A stretch of DNA of 63,589 nucleotides from Oscillospiraceae bacterium (lineage in GTDB: Bacteria > Bacillota > Clostridia > Oscillospirales > CAG-382). The notes under the pieces were generated by a model. That model was given only the letters and a program-made list of their open reading frames with translations, was not told the DNA's origin and made no database searches. Location of the stretch: contig SVQU01000010.1 in assembly GCA_015065165.1 (NCBI GenBank), positions 1-63,589 on the forward strand, given 5' to 3'. Below, one piece after another: positions 8,423 through 16,333 of this stretch (positions within the stretch are counted from its first letter, which is position 1; each line of letters opens with the position of its first letter). A program made the translations under genes and the position numbers.

Positions 8423-11173
8423 ATGGCTTTATTTTCTAAGCTTTTCGGTACATACAGCGAAAAGCAGATTAAAAAAATCGAACCTATTGTTAACAAGATA
8501 GAAGCCCTTGACGGCAAATACACCGCTATGAGCGATGACGAGCTTAAAGGTCAGACCGCCATTTTAAAATCTCGTTTGGAAAAGGGCGAAACCTTGGATG
8601 ATATTCTGCCCGAAGCATTTGCTACGGTAAGAGAAGCATCCTGGCGTGTTTTGGGTAAAAAGCATTACCGTGTTCAGCTTATCGGCGGTATCGTTATACA
8701 TCAAGGCAGAATTGCCGAAATGAGAACCGGTGAAGGTAAAACCCTTATGGCAACCCTCCCCGCTTATCTTAACGCACTTAGCGGCAAGGGTGTTCATATC
8801 GTTACGGTTAACGATTATCTCGCAAAGCGCGACAGCGAATGGATGGGTAATATTTACCGTTATCTCGGTCTTACGGTTGGTCTTGTTCTTCACGGCGGCG
8901 ATACTGCCGAAAAGAAGGCCGCCTATGCCGCAGACATAACCTACGGTACAAACAACGAATTCGGCTTTGACTACCTACGCGACAATATGGTGGTTTATAA
9001 ATCCGGCACCGTTCAGCGCGGACACGAATTTGCCATTGTGGACGAGGTTGACTCTATCCTTATCGACGAAGCGCGCACACCTTTGATTATTTCGGGTGCC
9101 AGCGGTGAATCGGGCGATATGTATAAAAAGGCCGACGAATTCGTTAAAAGGCTTAAGTGCTTCCGTATAAAAGAATTCGACAGCAAAACCAGCGATGAAA
9201 CCATTGAAGAAGATTATATAGTTGACGAAAAAGCCAACAGCTGTATGTTTACCACAAACGGCTTGGCTAAAGCCGAAAAGCATTTCGGCTTGGAAAATAT
9301 CGGCGACGGCGAACACCAAGAGCTTATGCACTTCCTTAATAACGCTATCCGCGCAAGAGGTATTATGAAAAAGGACGTGGATTACGTTATTCAGGACGGC
9401 AAGGTTGTTATTGTAGATTCCTTTACGGGACGTATTATGCCCGGCAGACGTTTTTCCAAAGGTCTGCACCAGGCAATCGAAGCAAAAGAGGGCGTAGACG
9501 TTCAAAACGAAAACCGCACTCAGGCGACGGTTACCTTCCAGAACTACTTCAGAATGTATAAAAAGCTTTCGGGTATGACAGGTACTGCCATGACCGAAGA
9601 AAATGAATTCCGCGAAATATATAATTTGGACGTAGTGGAAATCCCCACCAACAAGCCTATGATTCGTCTTGACCACAACGACGTGGTATATAAGAGCATT
9701 ATGGGCAAATACGAGGCTATTATAAAGCAAATCGAGGCTTGCCGCGAAAAGGGACAGCCGGTTTTGGTTGGTACTGTTTCGGTTGAAAAGAGCGAACAGC
9801 TTTCCAAGCTTCTTAAAGCCAGAGGAATACCCCACACCGTTTTGAATGCGAAATACCACGACAAGGAAGCCGAGATTGTTGCTCAGGCAGGTAAATTGGG
9901 CGCGGTTACCATTTCTACCAATATGGCGGGCCGCGGTACCGACATTATCCTTGGCGGTAATGCGGAATTTATGGCAAAGGACGTATTGCGTAAGGAAGGT
10001 CTTGACGATTATATGCTTTACGAGGCAACCAACTTCGGCGCAACCGACGACGAGGAAATTCTTGCCGCAAGAAAGCATTATAACGAGCTTAAAGAAAAGT
10101 TCGAAGCAGAAATAAGCGTCGAAGCCGAAAAGGTTCGTCAGGCGGGCGGTTTGTTTATTTTGGGTACCGAGCGCCACGAAAGCCGCCGTATCGACAACCA
10201 GCTTCGCGGTCGTGCGGGACGTCAGGGCGACCCCGGTGAAAGCCGTTTTTATCTTTCTATGCAGGACGACCTTATGCGCTTGTTCGGTGCGGACAGAGTT
10301 TTGGGTGTTGTGGAAGCACTGAAAATGCCCGAGGACCAACCCATTGATGCAAAGCTTCTTTCCAACTCTATCGAAAACGCACAAAAGCGCATTGAGGGTA
10401 ACAACTTTGAGCGCAGAAAGAACGTTTTACAATACGATGACGTTATAAATCTCCAGCGCGAGCTTATTTATAAGGAAAGACGCGAGGTTCTTGATAACGC
10501 TGACATTTCCGAAAAAATCAAGAAAATGGTTCGCGGTTATATCGAAGAAACCGTTGGTCTTTACACCCAAGCCGAGGTTGCCGACGATTGGGATTTCGAC
10601 GGCTTGCGCGCCGCATTCAGAGGTCTCCTTTGCAATGATGAGGACTTTAGATATAACCAAACCGAGCTTTCCGCCCTTGAACCCGAGGATATCAGTAATT
10701 TGCTTATTTCCCGCGGGGAAGAAATTTTGAAAAAGCAGGAAGAAGTTTTCACCCCCGAAGAATTCCGCAAGGTGGAATCCTCGGTTCTGCTTAGAAACGT
10801 AGATATGAACTGGGTTGAGCATATTGACGCTATGGATGACCTTATCGGCAGCATCGGTCTTAACGCTTATGCCCAGAGAAACCCTGTTACCGAATATAAA
10901 ATACAGGGTAGCGCTATGTTTGAGGAAATGATTTCGGCAATTCGCGCAGGCACTGCAAGAATGATTCTTTCGGTGCGTCCCAGAGCGCAAGTAACCGAAA
11001 GAAAGCAGGTACTTAACGGCACGGCATCATTAAAGGGCGACGGCCCCAAGGTTAAGCCCACCCCTGTTAAAAAAGAGGAAAAGGTTGGTCCTAACGACCC
11101 CTGCCCCTGCGGAAGCGGAAAGAAATATAAAAAATGCTGTGGCGGTATAAGTACCCCCACCGAGAATAATTAA
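8423..11173 (+). CDS. secA: Preprotein translocase ATPase SecA
   Basis: SecA is the motor that drives unfolded preproteins through SecYEG. The 916-residue protein has Walker A MRTGEGKT (100-107), the DEVD box followed by SILIDEARTPLIIS, the preprotein cross-linking domain, the second nucleotide-binding fold with GRGTDI, and the C-terminal SEC-C zinc motif (Cys 894, 896, 905, 906) after a variable linker. AGGAGAAAG precedes the ATG. SecA with a zinc tail is expected for a house-keeping copy that can bind SecB-like partners or ribosomes. Two membrane protein genes follow on the same strand. SecG is encoded at 43.3 kb. Confidence 0.99.
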   Translation: MALFSKLFGTYSEKQIKKIEPIVNKIEALDGKYTAMSDDELKGQTAILKSRLEKGETLDDILPEAFATVREASWRVLGKKHYRVQLIGGIVIHQGRIAEMRTGEGKTLMATLPAYLNALSGKGVHIVTVNDYLAKRDSEWMGNIYRYLGLTVGLVLHGGDTAEKKAAYAADITYGTNNEFGFDYLRDNMVVYKSGTVQRGHEFAIVDEVDSILIDEARTPLIISGASGESGDMYKKADEFVKRLKCFRIKEFDSKTSDETIEEDYIVDEKANSCMFTTNGLAKAEKHFGLENIGDGEHQELMHFLNNAIRARGIMKKDVDYVIQDGKVVIVDSFTGRIMPGRRFSKGLHQAIEAKEGVDVQNENRTQATVTFQNYFRMYKKLSGMTGTAMTEENEFREIYNLDVVEIPTNKPMIRLDHNDVVYKSIMGKYEAIIKQIEACREKGQPVLVGTVSVEKSEQLSKLLKARGIPHTVLNAKYHDKEAEIVAQAGKLGAVTISTNMAGRGTDIILGGNAEFMAKDVLRKEGLDDYMLYEATNFGATDDEEILAARKHYNELKEKFEAEISVEAEKVRQAGGLFILGTERHESRRIDNQLRGRAGRQGDPGESRFYLSMQDDLMRLFGADRVLGVVEALKMPEDQPIDAKLLSNSIENAQKRIEGNNFERRKNVLQYDDVINLQRELIYKERREVLDNADISEKIKKMVRGYIEETVGLYTQAEVADDWDFDGLRAAFRGLLCNDEDFRYNQTELSALEPEDISNLLISRGEEILKKQEEVFTPEEFRKVESSVLLRNVDMNWVEHIDAMDDLIGSIGLNAYAQRNPVTEYKIQGSAMFEEMISAIRAGTARMILSVRPRAQVTERKQVLNGTASLKGDGPKVKPTPVKKEEKVGPNDPCPCGSGKKYKKCCGGISTPTENN

Positions 11174-11181
11174 TAACGTAC

Positions 11182-11198
11182 ACCCCGAAACGGGGTTT
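11182..11198 (+). terminator. Short hairpin after secA
   Basis: ACCCCG AAA CGGGGT followed by only TTT-AAG. It is a weak or partial terminator; the next gene starts 15 bases later and its AAGAGG ribosome site directly follows, so the hairpin may tune rather than block expression. Confidence 0.4.
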
Positions 11199-11212
11199 AA
11201 GAGGTTTCAAAA

Positions 11213-11851
11213 ATGGGTTTTGGCGTTGCATTAATCGGATATGCGTTTTTACTGTTGCAGGATATAGGCGGCGGTCTTTTTGCCGCGCTTACAATGGGAT
11301 ACGGCTTCTTTTTAGCCTCCCGTCTTAACGACAATTTTTTGCGCGCATCGGTTTCTGCACTGTTTATGCTCCCCCGCGGAGTTGTACAATTGTGTTCGCT
11401 TTTCGGTTTGTTCGTTTTAGAGGACCTGCCCGTTTTGAACACGGTTACCTATTTACTCCACATCGGCGCGTGGATGCTAAGCTCTTATTTCTGGCTCACC
11501 GCGGTGATACAGATTGCAAGAGACAACGGCGCAACAAAGCTGGAAAACAAAGCCAGAAACCGATTGGTTTTAACGGTTACGTTTTTGTGCTTTTCGGCGG
11601 CTGTTCCCCTTTTGAACCTAAACGGTGTATTGGGCAACCTTGCTTTTTCGGTTGCGGCTTTGCAATATATCCTTCAGTATGCGGTTATTTTCATTAACTT
11701 CTTTTTCCTGCACACCTGTTTTATACTAATTACGGGCGAAAGACAATATGAAAGAGATAAGCAGGAAATTGCAAAGGAACGGGCAAAGAGGTTGGAAAAA
11801 CAGCAAGCTGAACAAAGGGAGGTATCCAAACGAATTGGCAAACGTAAATAA
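11213..11851 (+). CDS. Unknown polytopic membrane protein downstream of secA
   Basis: A 212-residue protein with about five or six transmembrane segments and a strongly charged C-terminal tail (ERQYERDKQEIAKERAKRLE onward) predicted to form a cytoplasmic coiled coil. No family is recognised. AAGAGG precedes the ATG by about 7 bases. The gene is 39 bases from secA and overlaps the next membrane gene, so the three may be co-expressed. Nothing visible assigns it a secretion role. Confidence 0.65.
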   Translation: MGFGVALIGYAFLLLQDIGGGLFAALTMGYGFFLASRLNDNFLRASVSALFMLPRGVVQLCSLFGLFVLEDLPVLNTVTYLLHIGAWMLSSYFWLTAVIQIARDNGATKLENKARNRLVLTVTFLCFSAAVPLLNLNGVLGNLAFSVAALQYILQYAVIFINFFFLHTCFILITGERQYERDKQEIAKERAKRLEKQQAEQREVSKRIGKRK

Positions 11852-13121
11852 AAGCTTGGCAAAACGTAATAAGTATCTCTTAATTTTCGGATTTTTGTTT
11901 TTTGTAAATCCCGTACCCTTGGGGTTGGATTTTGTTCCCGACCTGTTCGGTTGGGTGTTAATCTATTTCGGATTAACGCAATTGGCGTTTTTCGACGGTG
12001 CTATCGAAAACGCAAAAAAGATTGCACTTTATTCGGCTGTGGTGGAGTTTTTTAAGCTTTTGCTTACAAAATCTATTTTCCTAACCGAAATCGGCTCTAA
12101 CCGTATGTTGGGCGTGTTTGTGTTTTCCTTTTTGGAAATTATTTTGTATATTTTCTTTTTCAAACAGCTTATGGGCGGTATTTCTTATTTTTCAATGAGA
12201 AACAACTGTAACAAAGCCTTGGCAAAAAGCGACGGAACCGCCTTTTTATCCTATTTGGCGGTATCGGTTAGAATAGCCGCATCCCTTTTACCCGAGCTTT
12301 TGGCGTTGGTTGAGCAAAGAAAAAACATCACCACCGATTTTAAAACGCTGGATTTGATTAACGATATTATGGTTGCAAAGCCCCTTTTGGTTTTGTTGCT
12401 TTCGCTTTTGGCGTTTATTACGGGCGTGGCTTGGCACATTTCGGTTTGCGGGTTGTTAAACACGCTTCATAACGAATCGGGGGAGATTTTGGATACTCGT
12501 TATATTTCCGAATTCACCTCCAAACCCCAATTAACCCGTCCAAAAAAATTAAAGCGCGCTTTCTTTGTATTATATATCGCGCTCTTCTGTCTGGTGGATA
12601 TTTCCGTAGACAAAATTCCAATAGCGCCCCCTTGGGCAACCTTTTTGCTTATGTTTGCCGTTTCCCTTGCAATTAAAAGCATTTGCGATTTCGGTTCGGT
12701 TAAGCAATTGTCCGTAATTTCCTTCGTTTTGCTTTTGGGCGCGGATATATTTAAAAGAAGCTTTGTACCCTACGGCGCGGTTGTTATTTACGAAACCGAT
12801 TTGTCTATCGTTTCGGCAAACGCGGTTATTTCGGTTGTTACGGCAACGGTTTGTATGTTGTGTATACGCGAATTTCTTTTAAAGCTGTCCTTTCTATCTG
12901 AAAATCTCGGCGGCGAAAAGATTGATATAACCCTGCCTTGGGTTGCGTTTTGCTTAAGTATGATATTTTGGGCAGTGGGTTACACCGTGCCCTACCTATA
13001 TTCCGCCGTGGCGTTCTGGCGGTTCGCTTGCACAGCGTTTTTCATTTGGAAGACGGCGTCGATTATCACACGGATAAACGACGAAGAAGAATACAGAGCA
13101 TCCATCTCGGGCGATAATTGA
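11835..13121 (+). CDS. Unknown large polytopic membrane protein
   Basis: A highly hydrophobic protein of about 428 residues with roughly ten membrane segments. I chose TTG at 11835 because GGGAGG (11817-11822) lies about 12 bases upstream and residues before it look like read-through of the previous gene in another frame; an ATG at 11748 in frame would overlap the preceding gene by over 100 bases. With the TTG start it overlaps the previous gene by 17 bases, which suggests translational coupling. No family is recognised. A strong hairpin terminator lies 64 bases after the stop. Confidence 0.6.
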   Translation: MANVNKSLAKRNKYLLIFGFLFFVNPVPLGLDFVPDLFGWVLIYFGLTQLAFFDGAIENAKKIALYSAVVEFFKLLLTKSIFLTEIGSNRMLGVFVFSFLEIILYIFFFKQLMGGISYFSMRNNCNKALAKSDGTAFLSYLAVSVRIAASLLPELLALVEQRKNITTDFKTLDLINDIMVAKPLLVLLLSLLAFITGVAWHISVCGLLNTLHNESGEILDTRYISEFTSKPQLTRPKKLKRAFFVLYIALFCLVDISVDKIPIAPPWATFLLMFAVSLAIKSICDFGSVKQLSVISFVLLLGADIFKRSFVPYGAVVIYETDLSIVSANAVISVVTATVCMLCIREFLLKLSFLSENLGGEKIDITLPWVAFCLSMIFWAVGYTVPYLYSAVAFWRFACTAFFIWKTASIITRINDEEEYRASISGDN

Positions 13122-13184
13122 CCGCCACAAAAAGCCTGTGATTTTATGCTATATAATATAATGTAAGAAACCAAATAAAACTAC

Positions 13185-13220
13185 TTTTACTCCTGTTTTT
13201 CGCAGGAGTAAAACTTTTTT
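13185..13220 (+). terminator. Rho-independent terminator
   Basis: TTTTACTCCTG, loop TTTTTCG, CAGGAGTAAAA, then CTTTTTT. It is an 11-bp perfect stem that isolates the secA-side genes from the surface protein gene. Confidence 0.9.
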
Positions 13221-13286
13221 GTACACTTAGACGTAAAACAGGGCAAAATATTCCTTAAAAAAGATGAGTTTTGAAAAAATTTACAA

Positions 13287-13315
13287 TTGACAAGCGCCAA
13301 ACTGTGTGATATAAT
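13287..13315 (+). promoter_or_regulatory. Perfect consensus sigma-A promoter for the surface protein
   Basis: TTGACA at 13287-13292, exactly 17 bases, TATAAT at 13310-13315. An A/T-rich stretch lies just upstream. The predicted 5' leader is about 50 bases, and AAAGGAAA sits before the ATG at 13372. Consensus at all twelve positions fits very strong expression. Confidence 0.9.
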
Positions 13316-13371
13316 TACATCGAACATGGGATAATGTCCCGAAATATTTTTTAAAGAAAGGAAACCCTAAA

Positions 13372-15669
13372 ATGAAGAAGACAATTGCAATTCTTCTCTC
13401 TGTAGCATTGCTCGCTGCAATGCTCGCAGTTATGGTAGTTCCCGCATCCGCAGAAGCTACCAACGTAGCTCTTGGTAAGTCTTACGACGCTTTGGGCTAC
13501 AAGGCAGAAGGCGAATGGCCTGCTGACTACACCGCAGACCTCACCGACGGCAATGCTGCAAGCGAACTCAACTTTGACAACACTTGGTTCGCATTCTGCA
13601 GCAGTGATGCTGGTTTGAACGGTCTCAACGCTCCTAACGGCATTGGTACTGTTACCATCGACCTCGAAGCTGCTTACGACATCAGCCTCATCAAAGTTAA
13701 CACCCTTATGGGTAACAACGTTGACGGCTCCGGCGTAAGTGGTGCTTCCAGAATTTCCGCTTACATCAGCGACACCGCTGACGGCGAATTCGCACCTCTC
13801 GGCGACCTCACCTCTACCGTTTCCGAAGGCGTTACCTGGGTAGAACTTGCTACCGAAGCTAACGGTAGATTCGTTAAGATCGAATTTGTTCTTAGCGGTA
13901 TCTTCGCTTTCCTTAACGAAATCGAAGTTTACGCTGAAGATGCTACCCAGGGTGGCGAAACTTCCGGCGAAACCTCTGACGGCGAAACCTCCGATGCTCC
14001 TGCTTTCGACCTCGGCACTCCCGTTGAAAACCCCAACTTCTCCATGGACATCACCGTTCCTGAATACTACAAGGCTGGTGAAGAAGTTGTTGTTACCGTA
14101 ACCGTTAACAACGTTAACACCACTGTTGGTCTCCAGCACGTACACGGTAACCTCTACTTCGATACCTCCGTTCTCGGTTTCAGCCTTCCCCTTAAGGATA
14201 AGCAGGAACTTAAGAACACCTTTGCAGGTTACAACGAATGGGAAGATATGACCAGAATGAAGACCGATGGCACCATCTGGTGGGTAGAAGTTGACGCTGC
14301 TACCGCTGGTTATGAAGATCCCGACAACGCTGGCGAATACCTCATCTCTGACGTATTCGAAGACGGCGTTCTCGTATTCAACGTTAAGTTTATTGCTCTT
14401 GCTGACGCTACCGGCGACACCGCTGTTTACATTCCTAACGTAGCTCACACCGGCAAGGACAACGTATACGGCGACCACTACGCAATCGTTCCTCCCTACA
14501 CTCACACTCCCTATGTAGGTACCGGTTCCGGCGCAGTTATCCCCGCATACGATCCTTCTATGGAACCCTCCTCTTCTGAAATCGAATCCGAAGTTGTTTC
14601 TTCTGAAATCGAATCCGAAGTTGTTTCTTCTGAAATCGAATCCGAAGTTGTTTCTTCCGAAATCGAATCCGAAGTTGTTTCTTCCGAAATCGAATCTGAA
14701 GTTGTTTCTTCCGAAATCGAATCCGAAGTTGTTTCTTCTGAAATCGAATCCGAAGTTGTTTCTTCCGAAATCGAATCTGAAGTTGTTTCTTCCGAAATCG
14801 AATCTGAAGTTGAATCTTCCGAAATCGTTGAACCTTCCGAACCCATCGAAGAATCCTCTGAAGAAGATCTCCTTGGCGAACCCAACGAAGATCCCACCTT
14901 CACTATGGACATCACTGTTCCCGATTCCTACAAGGCTGGCGAAGAAGTAATTGTTACCGTTACCGTTAACAACGTTACCGACGCTATCCACCACGTACAC
15001 GGCGAACTCCACTTCGATTCTTCCGTTCTTAAGACCGCATTCCCCCTCAAGTTGGACCAGGAATTGAAGGGCACTCTCGTTCCCTTCGCAGAATGGGAAG
15101 ACTTCTGTAAGGTTTCCGTTGATGAAAACGGCGACTGGATCATCATCGTTGATGCTCTTACCGCTGGTTACTACAACGACAACTACGAATATGTTTACAC
15201 CGACACTCTCAACGATGGCGACCTTGTATTCAACATCAAGTTCATCGCTCTCGAAGATGCTGAAGGCGACACCGTAGTTTACATTCCTCACAACACCGTT
15301 GCAGGCGACTACGTTGACCCTGTAACCTACGAAACTACCAAGTTCGTTGGTAACGGTTCCGAAGCTATCATTCCTGAATACAAGGAACCCGTTATCGAAT
15401 CCACCGAACCTGAAGTTGAATCTTCTGAAGAATCTTCTGAAGTAGAATCCGAAGTTGAATCTTCTGAAGTTGTAGAACCTTCTGAACCCACCGTTGACGA
15501 ACCTACCGTTGACGAACCCACTGTTGACGAACCCAGTGATGTTGAATCCTCCGAAGACAGCTCTACTGAAGGCCCCGTTACCGGCGACGCTTCCAGCATG
15601 ATCTTCTTCGCTATCATCGCTCTCGTAGCAATCGCAGGTTCTGCAGTTGTTATTAAGACTCGTAAATAA
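13372..15669 (+). CDS. Abundant secreted surface protein: discoidin plus two cohesin-like domains and SE-rich repeats
   Basis: The 765-residue protein has a signal peptide (cleavage near ASA-EA, residue 27), an F5/8 type C (discoidin-like) region to about 180, a Gly/Glu/Thr linker, a cohesin-like beta domain (about 215-390), nine copies of SSEIESEVV/E (401-481), a second cohesin-like domain (about 505-665), a second Ser/Glu/Pro/Val tail, then VTGDASS, a membrane helix and KTRK. The end resembles a sortase-type anchor, but the motif is PVTGD, not LPxTG, so simple membrane anchoring is possible. Codon use differs from neighbours: Asn is mostly AAC, Phe mostly TTC, Ser TCC/TCT, as in highly expressed genes. 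Ligands are unknown; the domain types suggest carbohydrate or protein binding at the cell surface. Confidence 0.85.
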   Translation: MKKTIAILLSVALLAAMLAVMVVPASAEATNVALGKSYDALGYKAEGEWPADYTADLTDGNAASELNFDNTWFAFCSSDAGLNGLNAPNGIGTVTIDLEAAYDISLIKVNTLMGNNVDGSGVSGASRISAYISDTADGEFAPLGDLTSTVSEGVTWVELATEANGRFVKIEFVLSGIFAFLNEIEVYAEDATQGGETSGETSDGETSDAPAFDLGTPVENPNFSMDITVPEYYKAGEEVVVTVTVNNVNTTVGLQHVHGNLYFDTSVLGFSLPLKDKQELKNTFAGYNEWEDMTRMKTDGTIWWVEVDAATAGYEDPDNAGEYLISDVFEDGVLVFNVKFIALADATGDTAVYIPNVAHTGKDNVYGDHYAIVPPYTHTPYVGTGSGAVIPAYDPSMEPSSSEIESEVVSSEIESEVVSSEIESEVVSSEIESEVVSSEIESEVVSSEIESEVVSSEIESEVVSSEIESEVVSSEIESEVESSEIVEPSEPIEESSEEDLLGEPNEDPTFTMDITVPDSYKAGEEVIVTVTVNNVTDAIHHVHGELHFDSSVLKTAFPLKLDQELKGTLVPFAEWEDFCKVSVDENGDWIIIVDALTAGYYNDNYEYVYTDTLNDGDLVFNIKFIALEDAEGDTVVYIPHNTVAGDYVDPVTYETTKFVGNGSEAIIPEYKEPVIESTEPEVESSEESSEVESEVESSEVVEPSEPTVDEPTVDEPTVDEPSDVESSEDSSTEGPVTGDASSMIFFAIIALVAIAGSAVVIKTRK
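14572..14814 (+). repeat. Nine tandem 27-bp repeats within the surface protein gene
   Basis: Units of 27 bases encode SSEIESEVV; nine units run without interruption and the last ends in E. Copies differ only at third positions (TCT/TCC, GAATCC/GAATCT), so the array has recently expanded or is kept homogeneous. A shorter partial tenth copy follows (SSEIVEP). Confidence 0.97.
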
Positions 15670-15694
15670 GTCTTAAAGCTTTAATAGCTATTTA

Positions 15695-15724
15695 CAGGCG
15701 GCTTTCATAGCCGCCTGTTTTTTA
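15695..15724 (+). terminator. Strong rho-independent terminator of the surface protein gene
   Basis: CAGGCGGCT, loop TTCAT, AGCCGCCTG, then TTTTTTATT. Confidence 0.93.
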
Positions 15725-15757
15725 TTGTTTTCGCCCCCCAAAAAAACATCAAACAAA

Positions 15758-15785
15758 AAAAGAGGATGAATTTCATCCTCTTTTA
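15758..15785 (-). terminator. Terminator of the PH-domain gene
   Basis: AAAAGAGGATG, loop AATTT, CATCCTCTTTT. T runs flank both sides, so it can act in both directions; it lies 32 bases after the minus-strand stop at 15817. Confidence 0.8.
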
Positions 15786-15816
15786 ATTTTAGTTATTTGT
15801 TTTAGCGCAAAGGGTA

Positions 15817-16206
15817 TTAATCTACGCAATCGTCGCAATCGGTATCGTCTTCCATATATTCACGAACGGCGAGGCGTTTTTCATCGCGCTGTTTTTCGAC
15901 CATATCCGAAAGCATATTCTTTACCTGAGATGCGTTCTTGATTTTGGAAATATCAAATTCGGGAGTGGATTTATCTCCTGTGCAGCAATGGATAGTACCC
16001 AAGCCGAAAATACGTTGCCCGAAAGGCTTTTTAAGAGTAACGTCCATAATTCTGTAAAGACGGATTTCCTCCTCGATTTTCGAGAGAAAGCCGGTTTCGA
16101 TAATAAGCTTTTCTTCGGTAAGCTTATACACGGTAAACGTCAAAGGAAGACCGAAGATTGTGCGTTTTCTTTCGCGCCAAACGTAAGCGGTTGTATCTTT
16201 TGCCAT
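15817..16206 (-). CDS. Bacterial PH-domain protein
   Basis: A 129-residue protein dominated by one bacterial PH (bPH2) domain: a tryptophan-containing first strand (AYVWRERKRTIFGLPLTF), TVYKLTEEKLIIETGFLSK, and the hallmark EEEIRLYRIMDV followed by QRIFGLGTIHC. The C-terminus is acidic with Asp/Cys residues (DDTDCDDCVD). There is no membrane segment, unlike YdbS/YdbT, so it is probably soluble. The ATG at 16206 is favoured over a TTG three codons upstream because AAAGGAG is 9 bases before the ATG and abuts the TTG. Function is unknown; PH folds of this type are often scaffolds. Confidence 0.82.
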   Translation of the reverse strand: MAKDTTAYVWRERKRTIFGLPLTFTVYKLTEEKLIIETGFLSKIEEEIRLYRIMDVTLKKPFGQRIFGLGTIHCCTGDKSTPEFDISKIKNASQVKNMLSDMVEKQRDEKRLAVREYMEDDTDCDDCVD

Positions 16207-16333
16207 AAAAAACAACTCCTTTTGTGTTCATTTGCTTTATTCTATCACAATTTTTTCTATATATCTATAGTTTTTTGAAATTTTATAGTATTTCAGCCAA
16301 GTCTTTCAGAATAACACATTTTGATAGCCAAGG

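Noticed and set aside
8975..10384. Minus-strand frame of 469 codons within secA
   Set aside because: It lies wholly inside secA, which has unmistakable family motifs, and its own sequence is low in recognisable domains. It is an antisense shadow.
13351..15291. Minus-strand frame of about 640 codons opposite the surface protein gene
   Set aside because: It is produced by codon bias and repeats of the sense gene (FRFDFGRNN-like repeats mirror the SE-rich repeats). No ribosome site or domain supports it.
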